The position numbers and the translations under genes are program-made. From Amyloporia xantha (taxonomy: Eukaryota > Basidiomycota > Agaricomycetes > Polyporales > Adustoporiaceae), in NCBI GenBank assembly GCA_036971615.1, contig JAYKKR010000005.1:1240001-1304000 (forward strand): a DNA stretch of 64,000 bases, written 5' to 3'. Shown piece by piece: positions 47,745 through 57,617 of the stretch (positions within the stretch are counted from its first letter, which is position 1; each line of letters starts with the position of its first letter). The notes below the pieces were generated by a model that worked only from the letters and a program-made list of their open reading frames with translations, was not told where the DNA came from and ran no database searches.

Positions 47745-49059
47745 ATGCTTACAGTCACTGATATCGACATTGATTCGTTCTTCCCCCTTCCGGCTCGACC
47801 CAGAGTGTCGCCTCGACCAGTCAATCTTAGGACCCATGGCCAGCCCTCATTTTCCGCTCCAGCTCAGGTAGTAAGTGCCCAAATCATTATAACTCTTTTA
47901 GTCTCGCAGGCTCAATGCATCGCCTATCTTTTGTTTTTCATGAACCAGGCCCATGACTACGATCAATGTCAGTACACGACAGTGTCACCTTTACGTCATG
48001 CTTCATCTCCGGCAGCTATCGAAAACTCGGATATTGCTAACTGTAACGATACACCGGCGAGATCCACAAGGTCTTCCCCTTACGAGAGCGGTTCCAGAAG
48101 CTCTTCCGAAGACGCTCAAGACAGTCGTATCAGACGTGTGCAATATGGGGAACATCGTATGGTGGCAGCTGATTCTGATCTCAGCGTCGACGCCTTCGCA
48201 TTGTATGTCGAAAACGCGCTCCGGGCTCACCAAGCTTCTATTACATCAAACACAGTCAATCCATCCTCGTACCTCGACGATCCCATCTTGAACCCCCTTC
48301 TTGACCCACCTGCTAGCGTGGGGTCGCCTGGTCGCAATTTCAACGGTCTTGCACATGCCTATCCTACCAATACCATCGCAGTGTCACAGCAACGCGAGAA
48401 CTATCTCGATCCGGCTTTCTGTTTCACTTCTGTCCTTGTCCATAGAACGCCTTCGACAGCCAGAGTATACGGACAGCTAGCTCATGGAATACGAGAGGTA
48501 GCCGACCACCGGCCGGACGCTCGTGCACTCCATCCGGGCAGGAATACCTTTGTTGCCGCTGGACTAGCTTCACGCGCCGAGACGGCCGCTAGCTCCACAG
48601 CATATTCCTTGTCAAACGGTGAACAAATGCCAGTCGCCATTTCGACTGAGCAGGTATATCTGGTCTTCTCAATTGTGCCTTGGGACCGACTTATCGAATG
48701 GAGCGACGTTGTGCTAGATTGTACCTCAAACGCTCACCATCCAAACTCTCTTCGGGCCCAACTCTCGGTCTCTACAATCGCAGCCTCTGTGGAGAAGAAC
48801 ACCAAGGAGACGGTTGCAGAACGATGCGACTGGGCCTTCTGAGCGCATCGACGTGCTGAATGAAATCCAGCACATGCTTTGCATGACACCTACGCGACAG
48901 CTACAGGTCATTGGGCCACCCCAAGGCGCTGAAGATAGCTTCAATTCTGCGATTCTCTCTGATACTGGTGGAAGCTGTAATACGTCGGGATCAAGCCACG
49001 ATAGCGCAGACGTCCTGCAAGAGATACTGTCCATGATATGTTTGCAGTCCCTTATCTAG
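47745..49059 (+). CDS. Protein of unknown function, low-complexity
   Basis: 389 residues. Exons: 47745-47867, 47949-48653, 48718-49059. I do not recognise the family. It starts MLTVTDIDIDSFFPLPARP and continues with a Ser/Arg/Asn-rich, probably disordered middle (SSPYESGSRSSSEDAQDSR). A short segment around DAFALYVENALRAHQ could form a helix. The C-terminus (ERIDVLNEIQHMLCM..DSADVLQEILSMICLQ) holds two similar amphipathic helices, a possible protein-contact motif. The intron at 48654-48717 has good GT..AG ends and moves the reading frame to the longer C-terminus. The first intron (81 nt) stays open if retained. No signal peptide or membrane segment. The antizyme gene lies 0.8 kb downstream on the same strand. 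Confidence 0.6.
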
Positions 49060-49853
49060 ACCCTGAGATTGAAATCCGGATTATGTTGAGAGCCGTGTCG
49101 TACTACGTCGCATACTTCGAATCTAGACCAGCTCGTCTTTTGACCTGTCCTGTTCGGTGGCGCAGAGGATAGGCTGGCACCATCATGGAACATGACCATC
49201 TGTGTCATCACAGATCCCGTGTCGGATTCACGACTCGTGTATGCGGCGTGGCCTTCTGAACACAACTTCCCTGTTCCAAACGGTGGGGTTGGTACGTTAC
49301 GTTGAGGCGGGTGAGCTGGAGTCCATGAGAATAGGATAACGCAGATACGCCAGTAATTTGAAATTTTGGAGAGGGATGGTATCATCTCGTATCATGCGCC
49401 CACTGTGCGCCAGCGCAGTGTTAGGCCGGTATCAAGAATGAATTGACCTAGGTCGGAGGGTACTGTACTTCTTGCTTCAGAAGTGCGGCTTCAATTGTAC
49501 GGAACGAGCGTTCTAAGGCATTCATAATTGTATCCTGTGGTTCTGCGGCAACAGATTGCAGACACGGCAGCTCTCGACCGTCGGCACTTGTCGGCGCCTT
49601 TCTGTATTTGGACCAATCGCGGAGGCACGTGGTGTGGTGCATGGGGTCCAGGCGTCTCTGTACGCCCATAAGACCCTCTGCACTCCAATTGCTGACTTGA
49701 CCTCAGCGCTCGTCTATCCTGCACTTGTACGGTACGTTCTGACTCACCCCTTTGCCCAAGTCTCGTCTTTCAGAACTGATTCACCTTCTTCCTCGCACCC
49801 CAGTCACATACACTTTCAATCTTGCTCAACCCCCTCGAACAAATTGGCACCTC
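49060..49853. other. Intergenic, antizyme promoter and 5' leader
   Basis: About 790 bp. Pyrimidine-rich sequence at 49780-49850 probably belongs to the antizyme 5' leader. Frames here match nothing. Confidence 0.5.
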
Positions 49854-50967
49854 ATGTCGAATATCAATATGATAAATCCTTCGAAACAACAATCTAGTAT
49901 TTGCCCCACGTAAGTTTGATCCACCAGTTCATATATTGGATATTGGTAATTTTCGGTCTGACTTGTCTGTTCGTTTTCGCAGCAACGGCCGTCAAACCGT
50001 TGGAGATGGGGCTTTCCACACCGACATGACTCCTAGCGTGCTGGCTGTGTGTAACATGCCTGGCAATAACTCGAGGTACTATTACTCTACTACGTTCTCT
50101 GGCGGGCCCGGGGTAAGTCCTTCGATCGATTCTCGAGGTGCTGCGCTGATCTCGATTATGATGATGGCAGTGGCGGTTTTGACACCCCTAAAGCAAAATG
50201 CCCTCCCGACAGAGGGTCGTCAGACTGGGTGACAGACAGTCTGGCGTCTATGTACCCTTCCTCTCCATCTTCCGACAGTTCATCCACGCTTTCTTCATGC
50301 GAGTCAGACAGCCTCGCCAGTTCGATCATTTATCCTCCCACGCCGCCTCCCGATGACCACCACCGTGTCCCGGTCACTCTTTCAAACTCGTCGCTCCTCC
50401 CCAGTGTGCCAAGGGCGATTATCGGCAAAAACGCTCGCGCTCCCCTTCCCAGTATCCTCACGCCTCCGCTGACGCCTGACGACGCTGAGGAGGGAGTGGG
50501 TAGCATCGCCGCTATCAGTGCGAAGCAACACGACGCAGCACTCGATTTTCTCTCCGCTCTTTTTCCGAGGAACGCTCTAGGCGCGTTGCCTTACGCCAAA
50601 AGCGTCTCTATCTCCGCTGCCAGCCTTGGTGGTGCCTTCGATGGTGTCGTGTTGGAATTGCCGGGCAAGCCTAAAACGTTCTACGTAGACGGCAAGAGCG
50701 CCGCTAGTGTCAATTTGAGAGAAAGGTCAGCCTAGTAAAGTGACGTTATCCCGTGCTTCGTTGATCATTTTGTTTTACAGCATCGTCGCTCTTTTGGATC
50801 TCGCGGACGAAAGCTTGCAGTGCTCTGCGCTTGTTATCGTTCTCGAGAGGTCCTCGCCCTTCCTTGGGGACCTGCTCCACTCGCTTATGTATGTCGGAGG
50901 CGCCGTCGTCACTAGGCCGCCATTCCAGGCTGACCCGGCCTACGTCCTTGTTGGGTTGGAGATCTAG
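49854..50967 (+). CDS. OAZ: Ornithine decarboxylase antizyme, +1 frameshifted gene
   Basis: Polyamine-induced inhibitor that binds ornithine decarboxylase and sends it to the proteasome. ORF1 is joined from 49854-49909, 49983-50112 and 50171-50179: 65 codons from MSNINMINPSKQQ to ..GGPGWRF, followed by TGA at 50180-50182. Skipping T50180 puts the ribosome in the frame DTPKAKCPPDRGSS.., carried by 50181-50725 and 50781-50967 (243 residues, stop TAG at 50965-50967). The C-terminal domain (SIVALLDLADESLQCSALVI, FLGDLLHSLMYVGGAVV) matches the conserved antizyme fold and its ODC-binding face. The middle is Ser/Pro-rich. Total about 308 residues, close to yeast Oaz1. Three introns, all with good splice sites, fix the frames on both sides of the shift. 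Confidence 0.88.
50177..50183 (+). promoter_or_regulatory. Programmed +1 ribosomal frameshift site of antizyme
   Basis: TTT TGA C: the last sense codon of ORF1, its stop codon and the next base. TGA C is a weak termination context, and UUU is a slippery P-site codon. In antizymes of all kingdoms, polyamines raise the rate at which ribosomes skip one base at the ORF1 stop. The exon starts only six bases before, at 50171, so the shift site lies almost on a splice junction. Confidence 0.82.
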
Positions 50968-51522
50968 TTGGGCTTGTTGAGGAACGGTGCATGTGTGAGG
51001 CTGGACTATGATTTTGGGCAGTTGTATGTTTCCCGATCTTTTGTACCTAGTGGTTGTCGCGAAGGAGCTCTTCCGCAATGGAGTGGCTAGTCATCTTATC
51101 GCTGAAACTTTGTCCCCTTCAAGTTCTGCAGTTGCCTAGAGTCAGTTCGCATCTGTCTACGAGACTTATACCCCATGAACAATCGACAGAAGTCAATTGG
51201 ATTCAAGTCCATTCCCGGGTGCATTGTTGCTCCACAGCGCCCAGTGAGTAGGGCGTTCTCATCTGTCGGATGTTCAGGTCATTGGCGTCATCTGTAGGCA
51301 TCTGACAGCGTATGTGTCCGCATCTCGCATACTCCAGGATTCTAGTTACGACATTAGCCGAATGAGTCGAGAAAGCTCTGATCAAAAATGCCAAGCCTGT
51401 CGGGCTCTCCCAAGCACCCCGCTGACCGTGTACACAACCCTGACGGCACACAATGATTTCCAACATATATCAACAACCAATCGTTGATGAGGCGATGACT
51501 TCTTCATCCCAAATTTCCCCAG
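50968..51522. other. Intergenic downstream of antizyme
   Basis: Antizyme 3' UTR and spacer; no gene seen. Confidence 0.5.
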
Positions 51523-51759
51523 ATGCTGTCGGGCGTTCTTCGTCGTATTCTCGCTTGGTGTTGCAGAGGTGGGCGAGCCGACCCTCGCAGTGCAGCACGA
51601 CCAGCAGCCGAGTCCACGCCTGATCTTTTGCAAGAGGATCTATATGTTGCTCCCGTCGTTCCCCACCGACCGCGACCCAAAATTCGTGGAGAATCGCAGT
51701 CGTTCTCATCATATTCATATCCATTTTCTGCGGACGTTCGTCATCCTTCAACGAACTAA
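51523..51759 (+). CDS. Small uncertain protein with N-terminal Cys pair
   Basis: 78 residues, single exon, ATG to TAA. It starts MLSGVLRRILAWCCRGG, an amphipathic stretch with adjacent cysteines that could be lipid-modified. A Pro/Arg/Ser-rich tail follows (LYVAPVVPHRPRPKIRG). Codon use looks like coding sequence but the length is short. The layout resembles the frame at 52527. Not recognised as any family; could also be a chance frame. Confidence 0.35.
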   Translation: MLSGVLRRILAWCCRGGRADPRSAARPAAESTPDLLQEDLYVAPVVPHRPRPKIRGESQSFSSYSYPFSADVRHPSTN

Positions 51760-52526
51760 ACAATAACAAACCTTCCTGGTGACTTGCGTTGCCGGTAATT
51801 TCGTAAGTGATATATTTGAACATGTCCATACATGCACATGAAATGCATCCAGATGGCAGATTGAGCTCGAGTGGAGGGGCGGCATCTCTGATCTACATCC
51901 TGCACAGAAGGAATTAATATTGGCAGTGGTTGGCGTTTGAGACTTGCCTTGCTAAACTTCCTGGTTTTTCCTGGTCGGCGAAGCAGTAAAGGTCGAAGGA
52001 GTAGGCTGTATTACAGCTTTTTTTCTACATTCATCTAGCGGATAACATTCGTCTTGCGATAAACACTGCTACCTGCGAAAAGTCGTCACTCGGTGCGAGC
52101 GTAACAGACGAGCTGAGAATTGGAATATTGCACATTGTGGGCTCGTTCAAGCTAGCTAGGGATGGCATTATAATAACGTTGAGACGAGACTCTTGCGCTA
52201 CAGTGGATGATCCTGACCCGTCAATCGTGCGAGTGCGATTCTGCCAAATAATTGGACCCGTCCGATGGTTGACCGTAAACAGCCGATATTGCCGTCCAGT
52301 CCATGGAGCACGCCGGATGCTCCGCAAGTACAGCGAATTCGCAGCTCGCAATAGGTTTTTAGGCTAACTTCTAATCCTTGCGAAATCCCCGGCCATACGT
52401 ACGTCCGTTAGCGCCGTAGGATGCGGCAGCGTCGCGCTCCGCAAGCGGCGTTCCCACTGGCAGAGCATATAACATCATTCCCCCAGGGCGGAGAACGCGG
52501 TATGCCTTCCCTCAACACTCCCAGGA

Positions 52527-52865
52527 ATGGCTCTGCGTACCTTCGTCCAAGCGATGGCCTTTTGTTGCCTCTGCAGAGACGGATTCCCAAGTTATTCTGA
52601 TCCTATAGCCAGGCTGAACTCCCTGGAAGACGATGCCTACATCCTACCAGTGTTACCCCGGATTCCGACGACCAGACAAATAACACAAACCCAGCCGCTT
52701 CCTTACCTCATTCCACATCCTGCTTATCGGTACGCTTCGCCTCCACCTGGCTATGCGCAAAATCCACAGGTATGGCTGGCTCCCAAGTCCACTATCTACA
52801 CTGCTGATGGTCAACAGCGCGCAATGGTGCAGTCGTCCGATCTTCGTGGTGAGACCTTTGACTGA
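52527..52865 (+). CDS. Small uncertain Pro-rich protein with N-terminal Cys cluster
   Basis: 112 residues, single exon. It starts MALRTFVQAMAFCCLCRDGF, again a hydrophobic/basic stretch followed by a Cys cluster. A short acidic motif (NSLEDDAYILPVLPRIP) and a Pro/Tyr-rich segment (HPAYRYASPPPGYAQNP) follow. Similar in plan to the 51523 frame, which suggests a tandem pair of small membrane-associated proteins. I know no family for it, and an intron near the end is possible. Confidence 0.4.
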   Translation: MALRTFVQAMAFCCLCRDGFPSYSDPIARLNSLEDDAYILPVLPRIPTTRQITQTQPLPYLIPHPAYRYASPPPGYAQNPQVWLAPKSTIYTADGQQRAMVQSSDLRGETFD

Positions 52866-53721
52866 AATGGCTTACTCGGGAGGTCTCCATCTTGTGCGTT
52901 TCTATTTGTGCAGTCTGTTTTCCGAGTTTCAGAGTGACGCCATGAACACATCAGCGGACCGTCGTCTAAATCACGGAGAGCACCCATCAAACGCGCATAG
53001 CCTCATATCTTACTCACCCAACAGTGCACTGAAAGCTCTCCAAAAGCACGGTCAGTCGCTCGAGCTCGTCACTCTCATGGATGTGACTCACGCGTTTTCC
53101 ACCAGTTGTCAGATACGTGTATCTGTAGATGGATAGGTCATAATGGACTGAGAAACGCCCATGTCAGTGCTGCGAGTTATTGTCATGGAGCGGCTGTGTT
53201 ACTTTTCAGAAGTAATAATAGGATGCACAAAGCAGAGAGTCGGATCTGACACGGTGGCGTGCTTCGAGTGCGTTTTCAGTTAGAATCGGCCATGTTGAGA
53301 TATCTGGTAGTGTATTGTCGCACCTGTACAAGTCAGCATGAGGGTAAACGCGAGACTCCGTCCGATCAGCTCCGCGAAATACAGATGTACATGCACAGCA
53401 TATATAAGCCGATGTCTATTGTATCTACCAGTCATGTCTTAACATAACGCTGCACTGGTCAGTGTCAAGAATAGTATCCGCTGCTGGTCGACAAACATGA
53501 GGCTGCGTACCGCGTGTATGCAGTCCACAGGACAGAACCTTGTCTTGATCAGTACGGCCGCCCACTCGCAGGAGCTGTGCTTTGCTCTGTTCCTTGACCG
53601 AATAGCCTCCGACCCTGCAAGCTTGCTCAGATTATATAGGGATCTTATCCTGCGCAGCTACTGCAGAACCTTGCTCTTCGCAAACTCTAGCTACCCATTC
53701 ACTACGTCCCACTAGATCAAG
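52866..53721. other. Intergenic before the Smr gene
   Basis: About 850 bp without a recognisable gene; includes the promoter of the Smr-domain gene. Confidence 0.5.
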
Positions 53722-55824
53722 ATGGGTTTCGGCGCATTTATTCGAGCTGTTTATAACCGGCTGTGCGGCCAGCCGCAGCCTCCACCTGAGCAGGACCAAG
53801 TCCATAGACCACCTCAGGTGTCTCAGAGGCCGCAATATCAAGCAGGGGTCTCTCCTCCTACTCGCCATCGCCACCCTCACCCTCAGAAACCTCCGATCTT
53901 GGTGCCTGCGCCACAACGTCCAGACCAGTCTTACGATGTGGGTCGCATTCGTCTCCCGTTCACCTCTTTGATAAGAGAAATATTCCGTGTTGTGAAACGT
54001 GATTTGATCTCAATTAAGGAGGATGAAGTCTACCAGTCCCTGCGTGCTGCGGCCAAACAGGAGTATGCGCGAATGGGGCAGTGCTTTGCGCAGAGCCGTG
54101 ACGCGTACGCGAGAAAGGATGGCGCACTGGCGAAGGAACTGTCGAACCAAGGTAAAGCGCACCAGCGCGAGATGCAACGGTTGAATGAGCAGGCGAGCGA
54201 GTGGATCTTCACCAGTGCGTCTCTATCCACTCGACGGTTGCCTCACTGGTGTACCTGTAGGCCCTGTTCGTTTTACACGATGTTCACTGCACCATATATT
54301 CCCTGAAATAGAGAATAACAAAGACCGGCAGCCAGGAGAAGTTGACCTGCACAATTTGTTTGTGAAAGAATCTATCACCTTCACAGAACGGGCCATTCGA
54401 GAAGCGCGTCAGCGAGGGGACCCGAAGCTGCACCTCATCGTCGGTACGCTGCTTCGAAGCTTCTTTATTGCCGTTTGCAGTAAAGATGGCGGTGGCGCGT
54501 TTCCCGCGCGTTTCGCGCATATTCCTACCTGAAACTTCCGACCCCATTATCTCGACAACCACGGTGCGTATTCCTAGACATAGGGGGTGTTTCGGGATCT
54601 ACTCTTTGAGGGCTTTACAGCCCCATAGTTTTTATGCTGAAATGTTCACTTGGTAGCGCGCACCTCTAGGGGCCCTTGTAGCTACTTGTTGCCCCTGTAT
54701 CTCGACAACTACAATGTATTTTAACATAATTCTTGAATCAATACATTCTGTGAGAGGCCCAAAAGTGAGCCCCAGCAAAAGAAACCACCGCTGTGTGCGT
54801 GTGCATGCATGCGAAAGATGATTGCTGCGCCGCCACCTTCTGTGTGCGACTTCTTCGCTTATACCGCTATCATACATAATCTGCCCTACTATATCTCATA
54901 ATTCCATGACTCAGCGCTGTACTGGATGCACCAGAGTCCGAGTCACAGTACCAAAGTGCTTGTAATCTGCCAGCAGCCGTTCAATTGTCCGTCTCTTGCA
55001 GCCAGTGTAGCGAGAAATGGACAAGATATCGGTTGAGTGAGCCATGTTGATCAAGACCTCACAGAGGTCATCTGACAAAGGCTTGCCTCAGGCCATCCAT
55101 AGAAAGACGTTGTGAGTGTGTTGAGACAAGAGTCACGCGCAGAAGGTGGCAGCACGGCGATCATCTTTCGCATGCATGCACACGCACACAGCGGTGGTTT
55201 CTTTTGCTGGGGCTCACTTTTGGGCCTCTCACAGAATGTATTGATTCAAGAATTATGTTAAAATACATTGTAGTTGTCGAGATACAGGGGCAACAAGTAG
55301 CTACAAGGGCCCCTAGAGGTGCGCGCTACCAAGTGAACATTTCAGCATAAAAACTATGGGGCTGTAAAGCCCTCAAAGAGTAGATCCCGAAACACCCCCT
55401 ATGTCTAGGAATACGCACCGCGGTTGTCGAGATAATGGGGTCGGAAGTTTCAGGTAGGAATATGCGCGAAACGCGCGGGAAACGCGCCACCGCCATCTTT
55501 ACTGCAAACGGCAATAATAGCGCCTTTGTCGACTGATTGATTTGCGTATAGGCAAGGGGTTGCACTCTCCTCAAGGTATGGCCAAGGTGAAGCCAGCGAT
55601 CGAAGAGCTGATGCAGAAGTGAGCTCCATGCGGTGCTTCAGCATGTATATGACCCTCCATTAAACTTGTACAGACAGGGTCTCATCGCTGAATTAGACGA
55701 AAGCAACGGTGGCGTTCTGGTCGTCAATCTCGATGGTCGGCCCAGCGGTACAGGGAGGGTGATACAACCAGACGACATCACTCGGCGTTTGGAAAACAAA
55801 GACGGCGGCTGCACCATTATGTGA
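53722..55824 (+). CDS. DUF1771-Smr domain protein, intron split by a transposon
   Basis: 280 residues. Exons: 53722-54214, 54312-54443, 55552-55618, 55674-55824. The start MGFGAFIRAVYNRLCGQ has Gly at position 2 and could be myristoylated. A Pro/Gln/His-rich linker leads to DUF1771 (AAAKQEYARMGQCFAQSRDA, LSNQGKAHQREMQRLNEQAS). The Smr domain follows (GEVDLHNLFVKESITFTERA, HLIVGKGLHSPQGMAKVKPA, then LIAELDESNGGVLVVNL). Smr domains are small endonuclease or nucleic-acid-binding folds; DUF1771-Smr proteins are linked to RNA surveillance and No-Go decay nucleases (Cue2/NONU-1 group) or are of unknown role. The third intron (54444-55551, 1,108 nt) holds a 1,047-bp foldback element, yet all splice sites and frames remain intact. 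Confidence 0.88.
54468..54845 (+). repeat. Left arm of the foldback transposon
   Basis: About 378-bp terminal inverted repeat. It pairs with 55137-55514 with only a few mismatches near the inner edge (for example at about 54831-54836). A chance 62-codon frame inside it appears twice because of the symmetry and should not be annotated. Confidence 0.85.
55137..55514 (-). repeat. Right arm of the foldback transposon
   Basis: Reverse complement of the left arm, ending at the TA duplication at 55515. One difference from the left arm is ACCGCGG versus ACCACGG near 55420. Confidence 0.85.
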
Positions 55825-56372
55825 TGGTCGGCCTTGCTTCTGCGATTGTGCGATTTCTTGCTCTCCTGCTTCGGTCTGTCTGCCCGCTTTGCCTGTCTGT
55901 TTCAACATCATTCTGTGAATTTTAGTCTTGACCGCTCTGGGGCGATCTCCCGGCTCGCGTTGACTGTTTTCGTTTCGAAGTCCTCTGTAGATATCGTTGT
56001 CGGTTTCATTATATCACTTGCCTCGGCTGTGTATTCGGCTGTGTATATCAATGTCGGTCTGATTCCATATTTCTGTCTTTGCTGTCCACTGTTCGCTGGG
56101 TATATGTGCTACATATTGTACTTTAATCGGGAAAATGGAAATGTATGTGCTATTGGAATGCAAGCCGTTTGGGATACATGTTTAGGGCGCATATGATGAA
56201 ATGACGTGACATACATAATCGGCGTCGGCGTTCTGAAGCTCCAGCTTTCTCATTGACCATAATGTCCAAGTTGGACAGCAGGCTTCCTCACACACCCATA
56301 AACTCACCTTGATAGCTCGTGTACTCGGGTTCTTAGACGGATCAAAAGTTCACAACTTGTACACAGTCCCCC
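55825..56372. other. Intergenic between Smr and J-protein genes
   Basis: Pyrimidine-rich. A 120-codon frame at 55834-56196 gives a hydrophobic, Cys/Phe-rich peptide without conserved features; more likely the 3' UTR of the Smr gene. Confidence 0.5.
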
Positions 56373-57136
56373 ATGTTCAAATGTGTTCTGCTGCGAGCGC
56401 AGACAGCCAGCCATTCTTGCCGGTTTGCTGTGCGACATGTCTCGAGCAAATCGAATCCGTATCCCTTTCCGCGGACTAGAAACCCCACTCCGTACCAGAT
56501 CTTCCACCTTCCACCAACTGCATCCAGAGAACAGATAAAAGCACGGTGTGCGTCTCAGTGCTTCACATCTGGAATGCGTCCTGATCATCTCTCGACTCCT
56601 AGACTATGACCTTGTTCGCATATACCACCCCGACTCTGCCATCAGCCGTGCGGTCTCTCCGGAAGCAGCCCACTTGCGTTTCCAGGCCATCAGCTCCGCA
56701 TATGCGGTCCTCTCAGGAAAGGCGCAGAGAATGACTGACGCAGAAAGCGGGACCGAGAGCGTAAGGTCGGATTATCACAACTTGAGCACGGCGATGTGGC
56801 GAGCTAGGCAGCGCAAACGGGCCGAGCTGAATGTTGGGATGGACGAGCGGTGGAAGGATGCTTTGATGCTGAGTGCGGTCATACTTGTGCGTCGATTCTG
56901 TCTCTGGGACAAGAGGGTGAAGGGATGATCAATGCCCGGGCAAACAGACCCTCGTTGCTTTCGTATGGCAGACGTTCTCTGCACGTCGTCAGGCTATGTC
57001 AGAAGCCGTAGAGCGATCCCTACCCTACCCTAGCTCATCACGGCCGAGTGTTCGGAGGGCTGCGGCCAGGCCAGATCGTTCAGATGAGTTCCTGCTGGCT
57101 GAGCCTACCAAAGAGAATACAACTCGGGAGAAGTAG
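56373..57136 (+). CDS. Mitochondrial-type J-domain protein with C-terminal membrane segment
   Basis: 215 residues. Exons: 56373-56547, 56603-56886, 56948-57136. The N-terminus (MFKCVLLRAQTASHSCRFAV) is basic and lacks acids, fitting a mitochondrial targeting signal. The J domain is TPYQIFHLPPTASREQIKAR, YYDLVRIYHPDS, FQAISSAYAVLSG, with the HPD triad that stimulates Hsp70 ATPase. The first donor must be GTGCGT at 56548 to give ARYYDLV; the nearby GTGTGC would cause a stop. One membrane helix follows (DALMLSAVILTLVAFVWQTF). The tail is basic and Ser/Pro-rich. Resembles Jid1/DNAJC30-like proteins of the inner membrane; exact orthology not established. Confidence 0.83.
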
Positions 57137-57617
57137 TGGTCGACTTGTTACGTCTTGTGAGCTGGTCAATTTCTCTGCTCACAGCTATTGCACGGGACAC
57201 TCACTGAATATGCTACTTGTGGGCCTTCGTGTCTCAGAAGGATTGGACCCTCCCTTCGGGACGTCTGCAATCCAGTCGTCAGGTGTAGCAGTAAGGCCCA
57301 GCAGCTTATCCAGCCCCGTCTAGCCTCGTAGAGGGGACAAGCGGTATCTCGAGTGTCACATACATACACTGTAATAGTTGACTCCACAGCATATAATCTG
57401 CCGGCAGGTAAACAGACAAGAAATACGTTAGTCAATAGACAGGCCTCCTTTACAAAATTATTTCTTCGCCAAACTCGGACTGTGAGTAATGTATGCTTTC
57501 CATTACGAAACAACAAAGAAGTACAGGCGGTCGTATATAACTCAAATAATTCATGCCCTCCAACATCGATGTGCTTAAGACGTGCCCCTAAAACCTTTCC
57601 ATCCCAGTCGTGAAGGA
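57137..57617. other. Intergenic, convergent 3' regions
   Basis: About 480 bp between the J-protein stop and the nucleoside transporter stop. AT-rich, no gene seen. Confidence 0.5.

Larger units (their letters stand above)
54468..55514. mobile_element. Foldback (long-TIR) DNA transposon inside an Smr-gene intron
   Basis: 1,047 bp with nearly identical inverted arms of about 378 bp and a spacer of about 290 bp. It is flanked by TA on each side (54466-54467, 55515-55516). The ends read TTGCCGTTTGCAGTAAAG inward. The spacer, read on the minus strand, encodes a helix-turn-helix-like piece (STDILSISRYTGCKRRTIER, then LLADYKHFGTV). It resembles the N-terminus of fungal Tc1-type transposases, so the element is probably a non-autonomous derivative of that superfamily. 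No complete transposase fits. Confidence 0.85.

Noticed and set aside
50025..50232. Frame running through 50113-50170 to a TGA at 50230 as an alternative antizyme ORF1 end
   Set aside because: Reaching ORF2 from there would need a -1 shift, while antizymes use +1. Splicing the GTAAGT intron gives a clean +1 site at 50180.
54468..54656. 62-codon frame that occurs twice, mirrored at 55326-55514
   Set aside because: It lies in the inverted arms of the foldback transposon, so it is seen twice through symmetry. There is no known domain.
55834..56196. 120-codon hydrophobic frame after the Smr gene
   Set aside because: Phe/Cys/Leu-rich translation of a pyrimidine-rich 3' region, with no conserved features and no good start context.
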